This document shows positions 26,845-35,919 of a stretch of DNA of 64,000 nt, one piece after another. The translations under genes were made by a program, and so were the position numbers. The stretch covers positions 930,001 to 994,000 of the forward strand of contig NZ_CP133019.1 in the NCBI RefSeq assembly GCF_030866805.1. Reading direction: 5' to 3'. Each line of letters opens with the position of its first letter. Within the stretch, counting starts at the first letter, position 1. A model generated the notes under the pieces. That model saw only the letters and a program-made list of their open reading frames with translations, did not search any database and was not told the DNA's origin. The DNA is from Microbacterium terrisoli. Lineage in GTDB: Bacteria > Actinomycetota > Actinomycetes > Actinomycetales > Microbacteriaceae.

Positions 26845-28362
26845 ATGAAGTTGGAGCTGCGGGGCGTGACGAAGCGCTTCGGAAGCCTGGTGGCCAACGA
26901 CCACGTCGACCTCGAACTGCGCAGCGGCGAGATCCACGCGCTGCTCGGTGAGAACGGCGCCGGCAAATCGACGCTGATGAACGTGCTCTACGGTCTGTAC
27001 CAGGCCGAAGAGGGCGAGATCCTCATCGACGGAGTGCCGCAGCACTTCCGGGGTCCGGGCGACGCGATCGAGGCCGGCATCGGCATGGTGCACCAGCACT
27101 TCATGCTGATCCCGGTGTTCACCGTCGCCGAGAACCTCATGCTCGGGCACGAGCAGACCCGCGGCCCCGGCATCCTCGATCTCGCCGCCGCACGGCGGCG
27201 GGTGCGCGAGGTGTCCGATCGCTTCGGATTCGAGCTCGATCCCGACGCCCTCGTCGAGAACCTGCCGGTGGGCGTGCAGCAGCGCGTCGAGATCGTCAAG
27301 GCACTGGCCCGCGATGCGAAGATCCTGATCTTCGACGAGCCCACAGCCGTCCTCACCCCGCAGGAGACCGACGAGTTCATGCGCATCATGCGGCAGCTGC
27401 GCGACGAGGGCACCGCGATCGTGTTCATCACGCACAAGCTGCGCGAGGTGCGTGAGGTCGCCGACCGCATCACCGTGGTCCGCCTCGGCAAGGTCATCGG
27501 CGAAGCGAGCCCCAGCGCCACCAACACCGAGCTGGCCTCGATGATGGTGGGCCGGGCGGTGGAGCTGACAGTGCACAAGGACCCGCCGCAGATCCGCCCC
27601 GGTGGCGGACTCGAAGTGCGCGGCCTGCGCGTGCTCAGCCACGACGGCGCCGTCGTGGTCGACGGCGTCGACTTCGATGTGCGCCCCGGCGAGGTGCTGG
27701 CGATCGCGGGCGTGCAGGGCAACGGCCAGACCGAGCTCGCAGAAGCCATGATCGGACTGCAGGAGCGGGTCGAGGGATCGATCACGCTGGACGGCACCGA
27801 ACTGGTCGGGCAGAGCGTTCGCCGCATCCTCGACGAAGGCGTGGGGTTCGTCCCCGAAGACCGGCAGGAGGACGGGCTGGTCGGCACGTTCTCGGTCGCC
27901 GAGAACCTCATCCTCGACCGCAGCAGCGACCCGGCGTTCCAGTCGGCGGCCACGATCCGCCGCCGCGACCTCGAGGAGTTCGCGCGCGGCCGCATCAGCG
28001 AGTTCGACATCCGCACGCAGGGCCCCGCCAGCCCTGCCGGGTCGTTGTCGGGCGGCAATCAGCAGAAGGTCGTGATCGCCCGCGAGCTCAGCCGCGATCT
28101 GAAGCTGCTGCTGGCCTCGCAGCCCACGCGCGGCGTCGATGTGGGTTCGATCGAATTCATCCACAAACGCATCATCGCCACCCGTGACGCCGGAGTTCCG
28201 GTGGTGGTCGTCTCCACCGAACTCGACGAGGTGGTCGCCCTCGCCGACCGCATCGCGGTGATGTACCGCGGCGGCATCGTGGGCATCGTCCCCGCCGACA
28301 CCCCGCGCGATGTGCTCGGCCTGATGATGGCCGGCGAGAACCCGACGGAGGACGCCGCATGA
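26845..28362 (+). CDS. Nucleoside ABC importer ATPase (two nucleotide-binding domains)
   Basis: 505 aa with two ABC domains. The first has Walker A GENGAGKST (35-43) and Walker B ILIFDEP; its signature is degenerate (LPVGVQQRVE), which is usual for sugar and nucleoside (RbsA/BMP-type) ATPases. The second has a variant P-loop (GVQGNGQTE) and an intact LSGGNQQKV. It powers the permeases encoded next and overlaps the first of them by ATGA (28359). Confidence 0.92.
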   Translation: MKLELRGVTKRFGSLVANDHVDLELRSGEIHALLGENGAGKSTLMNVLYGLYQAEEGEILIDGVPQHFRGPGDAIEAGIGMVHQHFMLIPVFTVAENLMLGHEQTRGPGILDLAAARRRVREVSDRFGFELDPDALVENLPVGVQQRVEIVKALARDAKILIFDEPTAVLTPQETDEFMRIMRQLRDEGTAIVFITHKLREVREVADRITVVRLGKVIGEASPSATNTELASMMVGRAVELTVHKDPPQIRPGGGLEVRGLRVLSHDGAVVVDGVDFDVRPGEVLAIAGVQGNGQTELAEAMIGLQERVEGSITLDGTELVGQSVRRILDEGVGFVPEDRQEDGLVGTFSVAENLILDRSSDPAFQSAATIRRRDLEEFARGRISEFDIRTQGPASPAGSLSGGNQQKVVIARELSRDLKLLLASQPTRGVDVGSIEFIHKRIIATRDAGVPVVVVSTELDEVVALADRIAVMYRGGIVGIVPADTPRDVLGLMMAGENPTEDAA

Positions 28363-29711
28363 GCGACCGAGTCCCTGGCGCGGGGCCCGAGGACATCGGG
28401 CTGCCCGCCGAACAGCTGCCCGCGGCATCCGGTCCGCTCACCGGCCAGTCGGCCGCCGAGCCCGAGATCCCTCCGGCACCGCGTTCGAATCAGCTGATCC
28501 GCGAGATTCTGCGCGGCTCGGTGGTCACCACGATCCTGGCCATCGTCGCCGCGATGGTCGCCGGCGGCATCCTCATCGCGGTCACCGACGAGAACGTGCA
28601 GGCCGCTGCCGGCTACTTCTTCTCGCGGCCCGGCGACACGTTCGTCGCGATCTGGCAGTCCGTCTCGGGCGGCTACTACGCGATGTTCCAGGGTGCGGTC
28701 ATCAACCCCGAGGCGAACTCGTTCATCAAGTTCATCCGGCCGCTGACGAACACGCTGGGCTTCGCCGCGCCGCTGATCGCCGCCGGTCTCGGTGTCGCGC
28801 TCGCGTTCCGCGCGGGCCTGTTCAACATCGGTGCCCGCGGCCAGATGCTGATCGCCTGTGCCACGGCGGCGCTGGTGACCTTCAACCTCGACCTGCCGAT
28901 GTGGATCCACCTGCCGCTGACTCTGATCGCCGGCATCATCGGCGGCGCGGTCTGGGGCGGCATCGCGGGGCTCGTCAAAGCGCGCACGGGCGCACACGAG
29001 GTGATCCTCACGATCATGCTCAACTACGTCGCGCTGTATCTGCTGAGCTGGATGGTGCGCACCCCCGGCCTGCTGCGCAAACCCGACCAGAACCAGCCGA
29101 TCTCGGCGGCCACGCCGGAATCCGCGCAGTTCCCGTCACTGTTCGGGCCGCAGTTCCCGCTGTTGAACTGGGGCTTCCCGGTCGTCATCCTGGCGACGCT
29201 GATCGTCTGGTGGCTCATCGAGCATTCCAGCCTCGGATTCCGGCTGCGCGCGGTCGGTGAGAACCCGCACGCCGCGCGGGCGGCGGGCATCAGCGTGCAG
29301 CGCATGTACGTGTACGCGATGGTCCTCGCCGGTGCGCTGGCGGGCCTGGCGGGCATGAACCAGATCCTCGGGTCTGTCACCAGCGGCTTCGACGGTGGCA
29401 TCGACGCGGGCATCGGCTTCGATGCGATCACCGTGGCGCTGCTGGGCCGCAGCCGCGCATGGGGCACTTTCTGGGCGGGTCTGCTGTTCGGCGCGCTGAA
29501 GGCGGGCTCGTTCACGATGCAGGCGGCCGAGGGCATTCCGGTGGACATCGTGCTGGTCGTGGAGTCGATGATCGTGCTGTTCATCGCCGCTCCGCCTCTG
29601 GTGCGCTCGATCTTCGGCCTTCCCAAAGACGACTCCGAGCGCTCGCCGCGGGCGCGGGCGCGCATCGCTCGCAAACGCGCGGCGACCGAGCAGAAGGCGG
29701 TGGCCTCATGA
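28359..29711 (+). CDS. Nucleoside ABC importer permease (YufP-like)
   Basis: 450 aa, with a ~45-residue Pro/Ala-rich N-terminus before about ten membrane spans. BPD_transp_2 family pattern: AFRAGLFNIGARGQMLIA (about 148-165) and LRAVGENPHAARAAGIS (about 296-312), the cytoplasmic coupling loop. It pairs with the next permease and overlaps it by 4 nt. Confidence 0.92.
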   Translation: MSDRVPGAGPEDIGLPAEQLPAASGPLTGQSAAEPEIPPAPRSNQLIREILRGSVVTTILAIVAAMVAGGILIAVTDENVQAAAGYFFSRPGDTFVAIWQSVSGGYYAMFQGAVINPEANSFIKFIRPLTNTLGFAAPLIAAGLGVALAFRAGLFNIGARGQMLIACATAALVTFNLDLPMWIHLPLTLIAGIIGGAVWGGIAGLVKARTGAHEVILTIMLNYVALYLLSWMVRTPGLLRKPDQNQPISAATPESAQFPSLFGPQFPLLNWGFPVVILATLIVWWLIEHSSLGFRLRAVGENPHAARAAGISVQRMYVYAMVLAGALAGLAGMNQILGSVTSGFDGGIDAGIGFDAITVALLGRSRAWGTFWAGLLFGALKAGSFTMQAAEGIPVDIVLVVESMIVLFIAAPPLVRSIFGLPKDDSERSPRARARIARKRAATEQKAVAS

Positions 29712-30988
29712 CGGCGCCTGCCATCGACGTGAAAGAGCTGCAGCTCGACGTCGTGCGCACCCGGCACTTCAAGCTGCCGATCACCCTGTCGATCGTGGAC
29801 GTGCTGCTGGGTCTGCTGTTCCTGCTGTCTCCGGTGACCGGCGACAGCGTGTTCCGCCTCAGCGACTCCGGATCGGCCATCGCGCTGGCCGACGTGCACG
29901 TGCCGTCCGCGCCGACGGTGTGGATCTCGTGGGCCCTGCTGGTGGTGCTCACGGCCTGGACATGGCTGGATGCCGTGGCCTACCGCCGCACGCGCCTCTG
30001 GCTGCCGATCGTCTTCGCGGTGCTGGCGATGTTCGCCTTCCTCACGTGGGCGGCGCAGGACGGAGGGGTCGTCCCGGTCGCGGGCACGCTCGCGGGCGCA
30101 CTGTCGCTGTCGGTGCCGCTGGTCTACGGCGCTCTGGCGGGCGTGATCGGCGAACGCGGCGGCGTCGTGAACATCGCGATCGAGGGCCAGCTGCTGCTGG
30201 GCGCGTTCAGCGCGGTGCTGCTGGCGAGCATGACCGGCAGCCCGTACGTGGGCCTGATCGGCGCGGTGATCGGCGGCGTCCTGGTCGCGTTCGTCCTGGC
30301 CGCCTTCGCGATCCGCTATCTCGTCGACCAGATCATCGTCGGTGTCGTGCTGAACGTGCTGGTCTCGGGCCTGACCGGCTTCCTCTACGGTGCGCTGCTC
30401 GCGCCGGCCCAGCAGACCTTGAACAGCGCGCCGACCTTCCCCAAATGGAAGATCCCGCTGCTGGGCGACATCCCGGTGATCGGCCCGGTGTTCTTCCACC
30501 AGCCCTTCATCGTGTACCTCATGTACGTGGTGGTGGCCGTGGTCGCCTGGGGCATGTACCGCACTCGATGGGGCCTGCGGCTGCGCGCCGTGGGCGAGCA
30601 CCCCAAGGCCGCCGACACCGTGGGCATCAAGGTGAACCCCACGCGGTTCTGGAACGTGCTGCTGGCCGGTGGGATCGCCGGCATCGGCGGGGCGTATTTC
30701 ACCCTGGTCTCGGTGCCGCACTTCACGAAGGACATGACGGCGGGCCTCGGCTTCATCGCGCTGGCAGCGGTGATCTTCGGCGGCTGGGACCCGATCAGGG
30801 CGACCCTGGCGGCGCTGCTGTTCGGCTTCGCGACCAATCTTCAGAACCTGCTGACGGTCTTGAAGACGCCGATTCCCAGCGAGTTCATGCTGATGCTGCC
30901 GTACATCGTCACGATCCTGGCCGTGGCCGGATTCGCCGGACAGATCAAGGCCCCCGCAGCCGACGGCAAACCATACATAAAGGGATGA
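29708..30988 (+). CDS. Nucleoside ABC importer permease (YufQ-like)
   Basis: 426 aa from ATG 29708 (MTAPAIDVKELQ). About ten spans and the family pattern GERGGVVNIAIEGQLLLGA (about 149-167) and LRAVGEHPKAADTVGIK. It completes the BMP-type importer. The nucleoside-salvage enzymes downstream on the same strand support nucleosides as the substrate. Confidence 0.92.
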   Translation: MTAPAIDVKELQLDVVRTRHFKLPITLSIVDVLLGLLFLLSPVTGDSVFRLSDSGSAIALADVHVPSAPTVWISWALLVVLTAWTWLDAVAYRRTRLWLPIVFAVLAMFAFLTWAAQDGGVVPVAGTLAGALSLSVPLVYGALAGVIGERGGVVNIAIEGQLLLGAFSAVLLASMTGSPYVGLIGAVIGGVLVAFVLAAFAIRYLVDQIIVGVVLNVLVSGLTGFLYGALLAPAQQTLNSAPTFPKWKIPLLGDIPVIGPVFFHQPFIVYLMYVVVAVVAWGMYRTRWGLRLRAVGEHPKAADTVGIKVNPTRFWNVLLAGGIAGIGGAYFTLVSVPHFTKDMTAGLGFIALAAVIFGGWDPIRATLAALLFGFATNLQNLLTVLKTPIPSEFMLMLPYIVTILAVAGFAGQIKAPAADGKPYIKG

Positions 30989-30992
30989 CGCG

Positions 30993-31038
30993 GGATGCCG
31001 CCGCCCGGCGAATCGGGCTGCGGCGGGGCGTGGCATCC
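30993..31038 (+). repeat. Hairpin bounded by GGATGCC / GGCATCC before the cytidine deaminase gene
   Basis: GGATGCC (30993-30999) pairs with GGCATCC (31032-31038), with an inner GCCGC/GCGGC stem. It lies in the 79-nt gap between the importer and the salvage genes and could separate mRNA segments. Confidence 0.6.
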
Positions 31039-31067
31039 AGACCCGACGCGAAGGAAGAGCGAACATC

Positions 31068-31466
31068 GTGACCGATATCGACTGGGATGCACTGCATGCG
31101 GCGGCGCGTGAGGCCTCGGAGCACGCGTACGTGCCGTATTCGCGGTACCGCGTGGGGGCGGCGGCGCTGGTGACCGACGGACGGATCATCTCGGGCTGCA
31201 ACGTCGAGAACGCGTCGTACGGGCTGACCCTGTGCGCGGAGTGCGGGCTGATCTCGGACCTGCACCGCTCGGGCGGGGGGCAGCTGGTGGCGTTCGCCTG
31301 CGTGAACGGCGAGGGGGCGACGATCATGCCGTGCGGCCGGTGCCGTCAGCTGCTGAACGAGCACGCGATCCCCGGCATGCTGCTGGACACCGTCTCGGGC
31401 ATCCGCACGATCGACGAGGTGCTGCCCGACGCGTTCGGTCCGCGCGACCTGGAGAGCGCACGATGA
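31068..31466 (+). CDS. cdd: Cytidine deaminase
   Basis: 132 aa, a homotetrameric-type CDA. The zinc site comprises Cys56 (LCAEC, with catalytic Glu58), Cys89 and Cys92 (MPCGRC). It converts cytidine and deoxycytidine to the uridine forms. GTG start 31068 follows GAAGGAAG. It overlaps the thymidine phosphorylase start by 4 nt. Confidence 0.93.
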   Translation: MTDIDWDALHAAAREASEHAYVPYSRYRVGAAALVTDGRIISGCNVENASYGLTLCAECGLISDLHRSGGGQLVAFACVNGEGATIMPCGRCRQLLNEHAIPGMLLDTVSGIRTIDEVLPDAFGPRDLESAR

Positions 31467-32764
31467 CCGAGCCTGCGCGCGTCGAAGCGTTCGACGCGGT
31501 CGACGTGATCCGCGCGCAGCGCGATCGCACCGGCAACTCCGAGGCGGCGCTGCGCTGGATGGTGGATGCCTACACCCGCGAATACGTCACCGATGCGCAG
31601 ATGGCGTCCTTCGCGATGGCGGTGCTGCTGAACGGCATGGACCGCGGCGAGATCCGCGTGCTCACCGACGCGATGATCGCGTCGGGGGAGCGGATGAGCT
31701 TCGCCGGGCTCGGCCGTCGCACGGTCGACAAGCACTCCACCGGCGGGGTGGGCGACAAGATCACGCTGCCGCTTGCGCCCCTCGTGGCCGCGTTCGGAGT
31801 GGCCGTTCCGCAGCTCAGCGGCCGAGGCCTGGGCCACACGGGCGGCACGCTCGACAAGCTGGAGTCGATTCCCGGGTGGCGCGCGGCGCTCTCGAACGAC
31901 GAGCTGTTCGCGCAGCTGCGCGAACTCGGCGCCGTGATCTGTGCGGCGGGCACCGGCCTTGCCCCCGCCGACAAGCGCCTGTACGCGCTGCGCGACGTCA
32001 CGGGGACGGTGGAGGCGATCCCGCTGATCGCCTCCAGCATCATGTCCAAGAAGATCGCCGAAGGCACCGAATCGCTCGTGCTCGACGTGAAGGTCGGGTC
32101 GGGCGCCTTCATGCACGACCTGGGCCGCGCTCGCGACCTGGCCCAGACGATGGTGGCGCTGGGCACGGATTCGGGGGTGGCCACGACGGCGTTGATCACC
32201 GACATGGACACACCGCTCGGGCTGGCGATCGGCAATGCGAACGAGGTGCGCGAATCGGTCGAGGTGCTCGCCGGAGGCGGCCCCGCCGACGTGGTCGAGC
32301 TGACGGTGACCCTGGCCCGCGAAATGCTGGCGCTGGCCGGGCAGCCCGACGCCGACGTGGAAGCGGCGCTGCAGGACGGCCGGGCGATGGACGTGTGGCG
32401 TGCGATGATCCGCGCGCAGGACGGCGATCCGGATGCCGTGCTCCCCACGCCGCGCGAGACCGAGACCGTGACCGCGCCGTCGGCCGGTGTGGTCACCCGC
32501 ATCGACGCGTGGGACTTCGGCGTGGCCGCCTGGCGGCTGGGCGCGGGCCGGGCACGGCCGCAGGATCCGGTGGTGCACGAGGCCGGTATCGATCTGCACG
32601 TCAAACCGGGTGATAGCGTGGCAGCCGGTCAACCGCTGTTCACCCTCGGCGCCGCCGACGCGTCGCGCATCCCGCGTGCGCTCGAGGTTCTCGAAGGCGG
32701 GTGGGCCGTCGAGGCCGTCGCCCCGGCGACGCGCCCCCTCGTGATCGAGCGCATCACCGCTTGA
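31463..32764 (+). CDS. deoA: Thymidine (pyrimidine-nucleoside) phosphorylase
   Basis: 433 aa. Signatures are DKHSTGGVGDKI (89-100, phosphate site) and SGRGLGHTGGTLDKLESI (about 117-134). It splits thymidine or uridine and phosphate to base and (deoxy)ribose 1-phosphate. Its substrate can come from the upstream cytidine deaminase and importer. Confidence 0.95.
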   Translation: MTEPARVEAFDAVDVIRAQRDRTGNSEAALRWMVDAYTREYVTDAQMASFAMAVLLNGMDRGEIRVLTDAMIASGERMSFAGLGRRTVDKHSTGGVGDKITLPLAPLVAAFGVAVPQLSGRGLGHTGGTLDKLESIPGWRAALSNDELFAQLRELGAVICAAGTGLAPADKRLYALRDVTGTVEAIPLIASSIMSKKIAEGTESLVLDVKVGSGAFMHDLGRARDLAQTMVALGTDSGVATTALITDMDTPLGLAIGNANEVRESVEVLAGGGPADVVELTVTLAREMLALAGQPDADVEAALQDGRAMDVWRAMIRAQDGDPDAVLPTPRETETVTAPSAGVVTRIDAWDFGVAAWRLGAGRARPQDPVVHEAGIDLHVKPGDSVAAGQPLFTLGAADASRIPRALEVLEGGWAVEAVAPATRPLVIERITA

Positions 32765-32813
32765 CCGTGCTGCGGCCGCTGCCGCGGCATCCATCGTCTT
32801 CGTGAGGAACATC

Positions 32814-33929
32814 ATGCCCATCGAACAGAACGGCGACGCCAGCATCGACGGCGTCTCGCTGCGGAGCCTGCCGAAGGTCTCGCTGCACGACCACCTCGAC
32901 GGCGGACTGCGGCCCGCGACCATCATCGAGCTCGCCGACGCGGCGGGCGTCGAGGTGCCCGAGCACGACGCGGCCGCCCTCGGCGGCTGGATCGCGACGC
33001 AGAGCGACTCGGGCTCGCTGGTGGAGTACCTGAAGACGTTCGACCTCACCACCGCCGTCATGCAGACGCGCGAGGGCCTCACCCGCGTGGCCCGCGAATT
33101 CGTCGAGGACCTCGCCGCCGACGGCGTCGTGTACGGTGAGGTGCGCTGGGCGCCCGAGCAGCACGTGTCGAAGGGGCTCAGCCTCGATGACGCGGTCGAC
33201 GCCGTGCAGCGGGGCATCGACGAAGGGGAGGATGCCGCAGCCGCGGCAGGGCACGACATCCGCGTGGGCCAGCTCATCTCCGCGATGCGCCATACCGACC
33301 GCTCGCTGGAGATCGCCCGACTGGCCGTGTCGTGGCGCGACCGCGGCGCGGTCGGCTTCGACATCGCCGGCCCCGAGGACGGCTTTCCGCCCTCACGGCT
33401 GCGTGAGGCGTTCGACTACCTGGCCTCGCAGTTCTTCCCGACCACGGTGCACGCGGGCGAGGCGGCAGGCATCGACTCGATCCGCTCGGCGCTGCTGGAC
33501 GGGCGCGCGCTGCGGCTGGGCCACGGCGTGCGCATCGCATCGGACTTGGAGTTCGTCGGTCGCGAGGGCGATGACGTGCAGGTGCGATTCGGCGACGTCG
33601 CGCGGTGGGTGCGCGACCGCGAGATCCCGCTGGAGCTCTCGCCCTCCTCGAACCTGCAGACCGGTGCGGTCGCCGCCTGGGGCGAAGAGCTCTCGGATCA
33701 CCCGTTCGACCTGCTCTACCAGCTGGGCTTCGCGGTCACGGTCAACGTCGACAATCGCACCATGAGCGGCACGTCGCTGACCCGCGAGCTGGCGCTGCTG
33801 ACAGAGACGTTCGACTACGACCTGGCCGACATCGAGGCGTTCCAGCTCAATGCCGCCGCCGGCGCCTTCCTGCCGGTCGAAGAGCGCGAAGAGCTCGTGG
33901 AGGTCATCGCCGCCGGATTCGACCGCTGA
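32814..33929 (+). CDS. add: Adenosine deaminase
   Basis: 371 aa from ATG 32814 with GAGGAA upstream. Zinc and catalytic residues are His25 and His27 (SLHDHLDGG), the His and Glu of VHAGEAAG, LGHGVRI, and NVDNRTMSG, which replaces the mammalian NTDDP as in other actinobacterial ADAs. It deaminates adenosine to inosine, which can be cleaved by the nucleoside phosphorylase at 51730. Confidence 0.93.
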   Translation: MPIEQNGDASIDGVSLRSLPKVSLHDHLDGGLRPATIIELADAAGVEVPEHDAAALGGWIATQSDSGSLVEYLKTFDLTTAVMQTREGLTRVAREFVEDLAADGVVYGEVRWAPEQHVSKGLSLDDAVDAVQRGIDEGEDAAAAAGHDIRVGQLISAMRHTDRSLEIARLAVSWRDRGAVGFDIAGPEDGFPPSRLREAFDYLASQFFPTTVHAGEAAGIDSIRSALLDGRALRLGHGVRIASDLEFVGREGDDVQVRFGDVARWVRDREIPLELSPSSNLQTGAVAAWGEELSDHPFDLLYQLGFAVTVNVDNRTMSGTSLTRELALLTETFDYDLADIEAFQLNAAAGAFLPVEEREELVEVIAAGFDR

Positions 33930-33934
33930 GACCT

Positions 33935-34639
33935 GTGGCGGTGACGGTGACGAAGAGGGCGCTGATCGTCGGAGCGTCGCGGGGGATCGGTCTCGGACTG
34001 GTCGAACGGCTGCTGGAGCGCGAATGGCAGGTGACGGCCACCAGCCGACGCTCCCGCGCCGGCGAGTTGGCGACCCTGGCCGAACGCTCTGCCGGGAGGT
34101 TGCAGCTCGAGACGGTCGACATCGACGATCCTGACTCGGTGGCCGCGCTCCACGAGCGACTGACCGGCGCCGGCTTCGACCTGCTGTTCGTGAACGCGGG
34201 CACGACGCACGACCGGTGGGAGACGGTGGCCGACATCGCCACTTCGACGTTCCAGCGGGTGATGCTGACAAATGCGCTCAGCCCGGTGCGATTCGTCGAG
34301 CAGTTCCACGATCTGGTACCCGACACGGGCACCATCGGGGTGATGTCGTCGGGGCAGGGCAGCGTCACCAACAACACGCGGGTGACCGGCTGGGAGATCT
34401 ACCGCGCGAGCAAGTCGGCGTTGAACCAGCTGATGCGCAGCTTCGCCGCACGCCATCCCGATGACCCGCGCACCCTGCTGCTGATGGCGCCCGGATGGGT
34501 GCGTACCGAGTTGGGCGGACCCGACGCGACGGGAACCGTCGAAGACAGCTCTCGCGGGGTGGTCGATGTGATCGAGGCGCGCTCGGGCGCAGGCGGCCTG
34601 CACTACCTCGACTATCGGGGGCAGACCGTCCCCTGGTGA
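33935..34639 (+). CDS. Short-chain dehydrogenase/reductase
   Basis: 234 aa from GTG 33935, 5 nt after add; GTG 33941 and 33947 are equally possible because no ribosome site stands out. Rossmann motif VGASRGIGLGL, NAG motif (FVNAGTTHD), catalytic Ser in MSSGQGS and YRASK (Tyr and Lys). The substrate is unknown. Probably translated with the salvage operon but not a known part of it. Confidence 0.85.
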   Translation: MAVTVTKRALIVGASRGIGLGLVERLLEREWQVTATSRRSRAGELATLAERSAGRLQLETVDIDDPDSVAALHERLTGAGFDLLFVNAGTTHDRWETVADIATSTFQRVMLTNALSPVRFVEQFHDLVPDTGTIGVMSSGQGSVTNNTRVTGWEIYRASKSALNQLMRSFAARHPDDPRTLLLMAPGWVRTELGGPDATGTVEDSSRGVVDVIEARSGAGGLHYLDYRGQTVPW

Positions 34640-34667
34640 GACCGGTCGCCGCCTGCGGCCTCAGAGC

Positions 34668-35624
34668 TCAGTACCTCCATGCCGTGTACGAGGTGACGCA
34701 CGGCGATGAGAGGTCTGCGCGGGTTCCGCCGGTGTAGACGACCTCGACGGCGAGCACCCGGCCGGTGCGGTCCTCGATCGTGGCGCGGGCCTGATGCTGG
34801 CCGTCGGCCGACGGCCCCACCAGCACGGTGCCGCGCCGGCCCAGGCGATCTCTGCCGCTGCCGGCCACCTCGAGGGAGTGCGCGGTGCTGAGGAAGGTCA
34901 GCATGGCCGAGGTCTGCGCGGCGTCCAGACGCCAGGAATCCAGGATGGTCGGAACCTGCATCAGGATCTCGCCGGCGGGGGCTGACGCATCCACCCCGAA
35001 CGTCCGTGCCAGATACGCCGCCCACTTCGCAGACGACTCGGGCGGCTCAGGGACCGGATCTTCCATCGTGTACTGCGCGATGATCTGGCCCGCAGGGTGG
35101 GCACTTGCCGGGATCACGACCGCGCCGGTGTCGGCGAACGGCGTTCCCGCCCGGGCGACCACCGATACGGTGGCCCCGCCGCGTGCGACAGTGACCTCGC
35201 GCGGCTGGATGAACTGCGCCGCCGCCGTCTGCGCGGGATCCGTCACCAGGTCCAGGTTCCAGGTCTGGTAATCGATCGTCGTGCTCGTCGCCGGCGGCGC
35301 CGCAGCCGCGGTGCGCGCGAGCCGGGTGAGCACACCGGCGGCGTCGTCATGGACGGAGCGCAGCTGGGCGAGCGGGGGCGTGACGGCGGGCCTCGTGACG
35401 GCCGTGACCGTCGAGGCCTGCGAGGTGCCGGCCAACACCGCCAGGAGCGTGGCGGCCACCGCCGTGCCCAGGATCGCGAGGGTGTGCCGACGCGATGCGC
35501 GTCGACGAGGCGGCGTCGACAGCGGGAGGGGAAAGGCCGGTGCACCGGATGCCGCGGCCGCGGCATCCACGCCGTTCAGCGCGCGCGGGACCGCATCGAC
35601 ACGCACGTCAGCATCGTCGCTCAC
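34668..35624 (-). CDS. Hypothetical membrane-anchored secreted protein
   Basis: 318 aa from GTG 35624 with CGAGG upstream. A short cytoplasmic part with the DAAAAAS linker and PPRRRASRR is followed by one membrane span (about residues 47-68, TLAILGTAVAATLLAVLAGT). About 250 extracytoplasmic residues without enzyme motifs follow. The layout resembles actinobacterial CU044_5270-type proteins, but no sigma-factor gene is next to it. The 34640-34667 gap separates it from the convergent SDR gene. Function not recognised. Confidence 0.6.
   Translation of the reverse strand: MSDDADVRVDAVPRALNGVDAAAAASGAPAFPLPLSTPPRRRASRRHTLAILGTAVAATLLAVLAGTSQASTVTAVTRPAVTPPLAQLRSVHDDAAGVLTRLARTAAAAPPATSTTIDYQTWNLDLVTDPAQTAAAQFIQPREVTVARGGATVSVVARAGTPFADTGAVVIPASAHPAGQIIAQYTMEDPVPEPPESSAKWAAYLARTFGVDASAPAGEILMQVPTILDSWRLDAAQTSAMLTFLSTAHSLEVAGSGRDRLGRRGTVLVGPSADGQHQARATIEDRTGRVLAVEVVYTGGTRADLSSPCVTSYTAWRY
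35547..35568. repeat. Perfect 22-bp palindrome built on GGATGCCGCGG
   Basis: GGATGCCGCGG (35547-35557) is followed directly by its exact reverse complement (35558-35568). It encodes DAAAAAS in the minus-strand protein. Confidence 0.95.
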
Positions 35625-35919
35625 TACCGCGCCTCGTTCGGGATTCTCGGCACCCCGCCAAGGTACCACTCTCAGGGCATTCGCAGACAGACCTGCCGCT
35701 GGGCGCGGACGGACGCCGCATGACCGTGGGTTTCGATCCGTTTCGGGAATACGGCGGGGCCACATCAGGCTGGTACTTGAGGGGGTGCGGCCACGCCGCG
35801 CCCCCGAAACCCCCGACGCTTGCGGCGACCGTGGCATCTCGGCATGCGCGCATCCGTGCGGCGGATACAAGCCGCGTACACAAGCGGCGGACACACGCAG
35901 TGGACAGAAGAGGCATCAT
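35625..35919. other. 295-nt intergenic region with a strong hairpin
   Basis: Between divergent genes. GGGGGTGCGGC-CAC-GCCGCGCCCCC (35781-35805) is an 11-bp stem with one G-T pair, itself enclosed by GTTTCGGG and CCCGAAAC. The peptide-binding-protein gene would be read through or after it. No clear -10 or operator was identified. Confidence 0.5.

Noticed and set aside
29024..31327. 767-codon minus-strand frame across the nucleoside permease and cdd genes
   Set aside because: Asp/His/Gln/Arg-rich shadow sequence; the plus-strand permeases have proper membrane spans and coupled starts.
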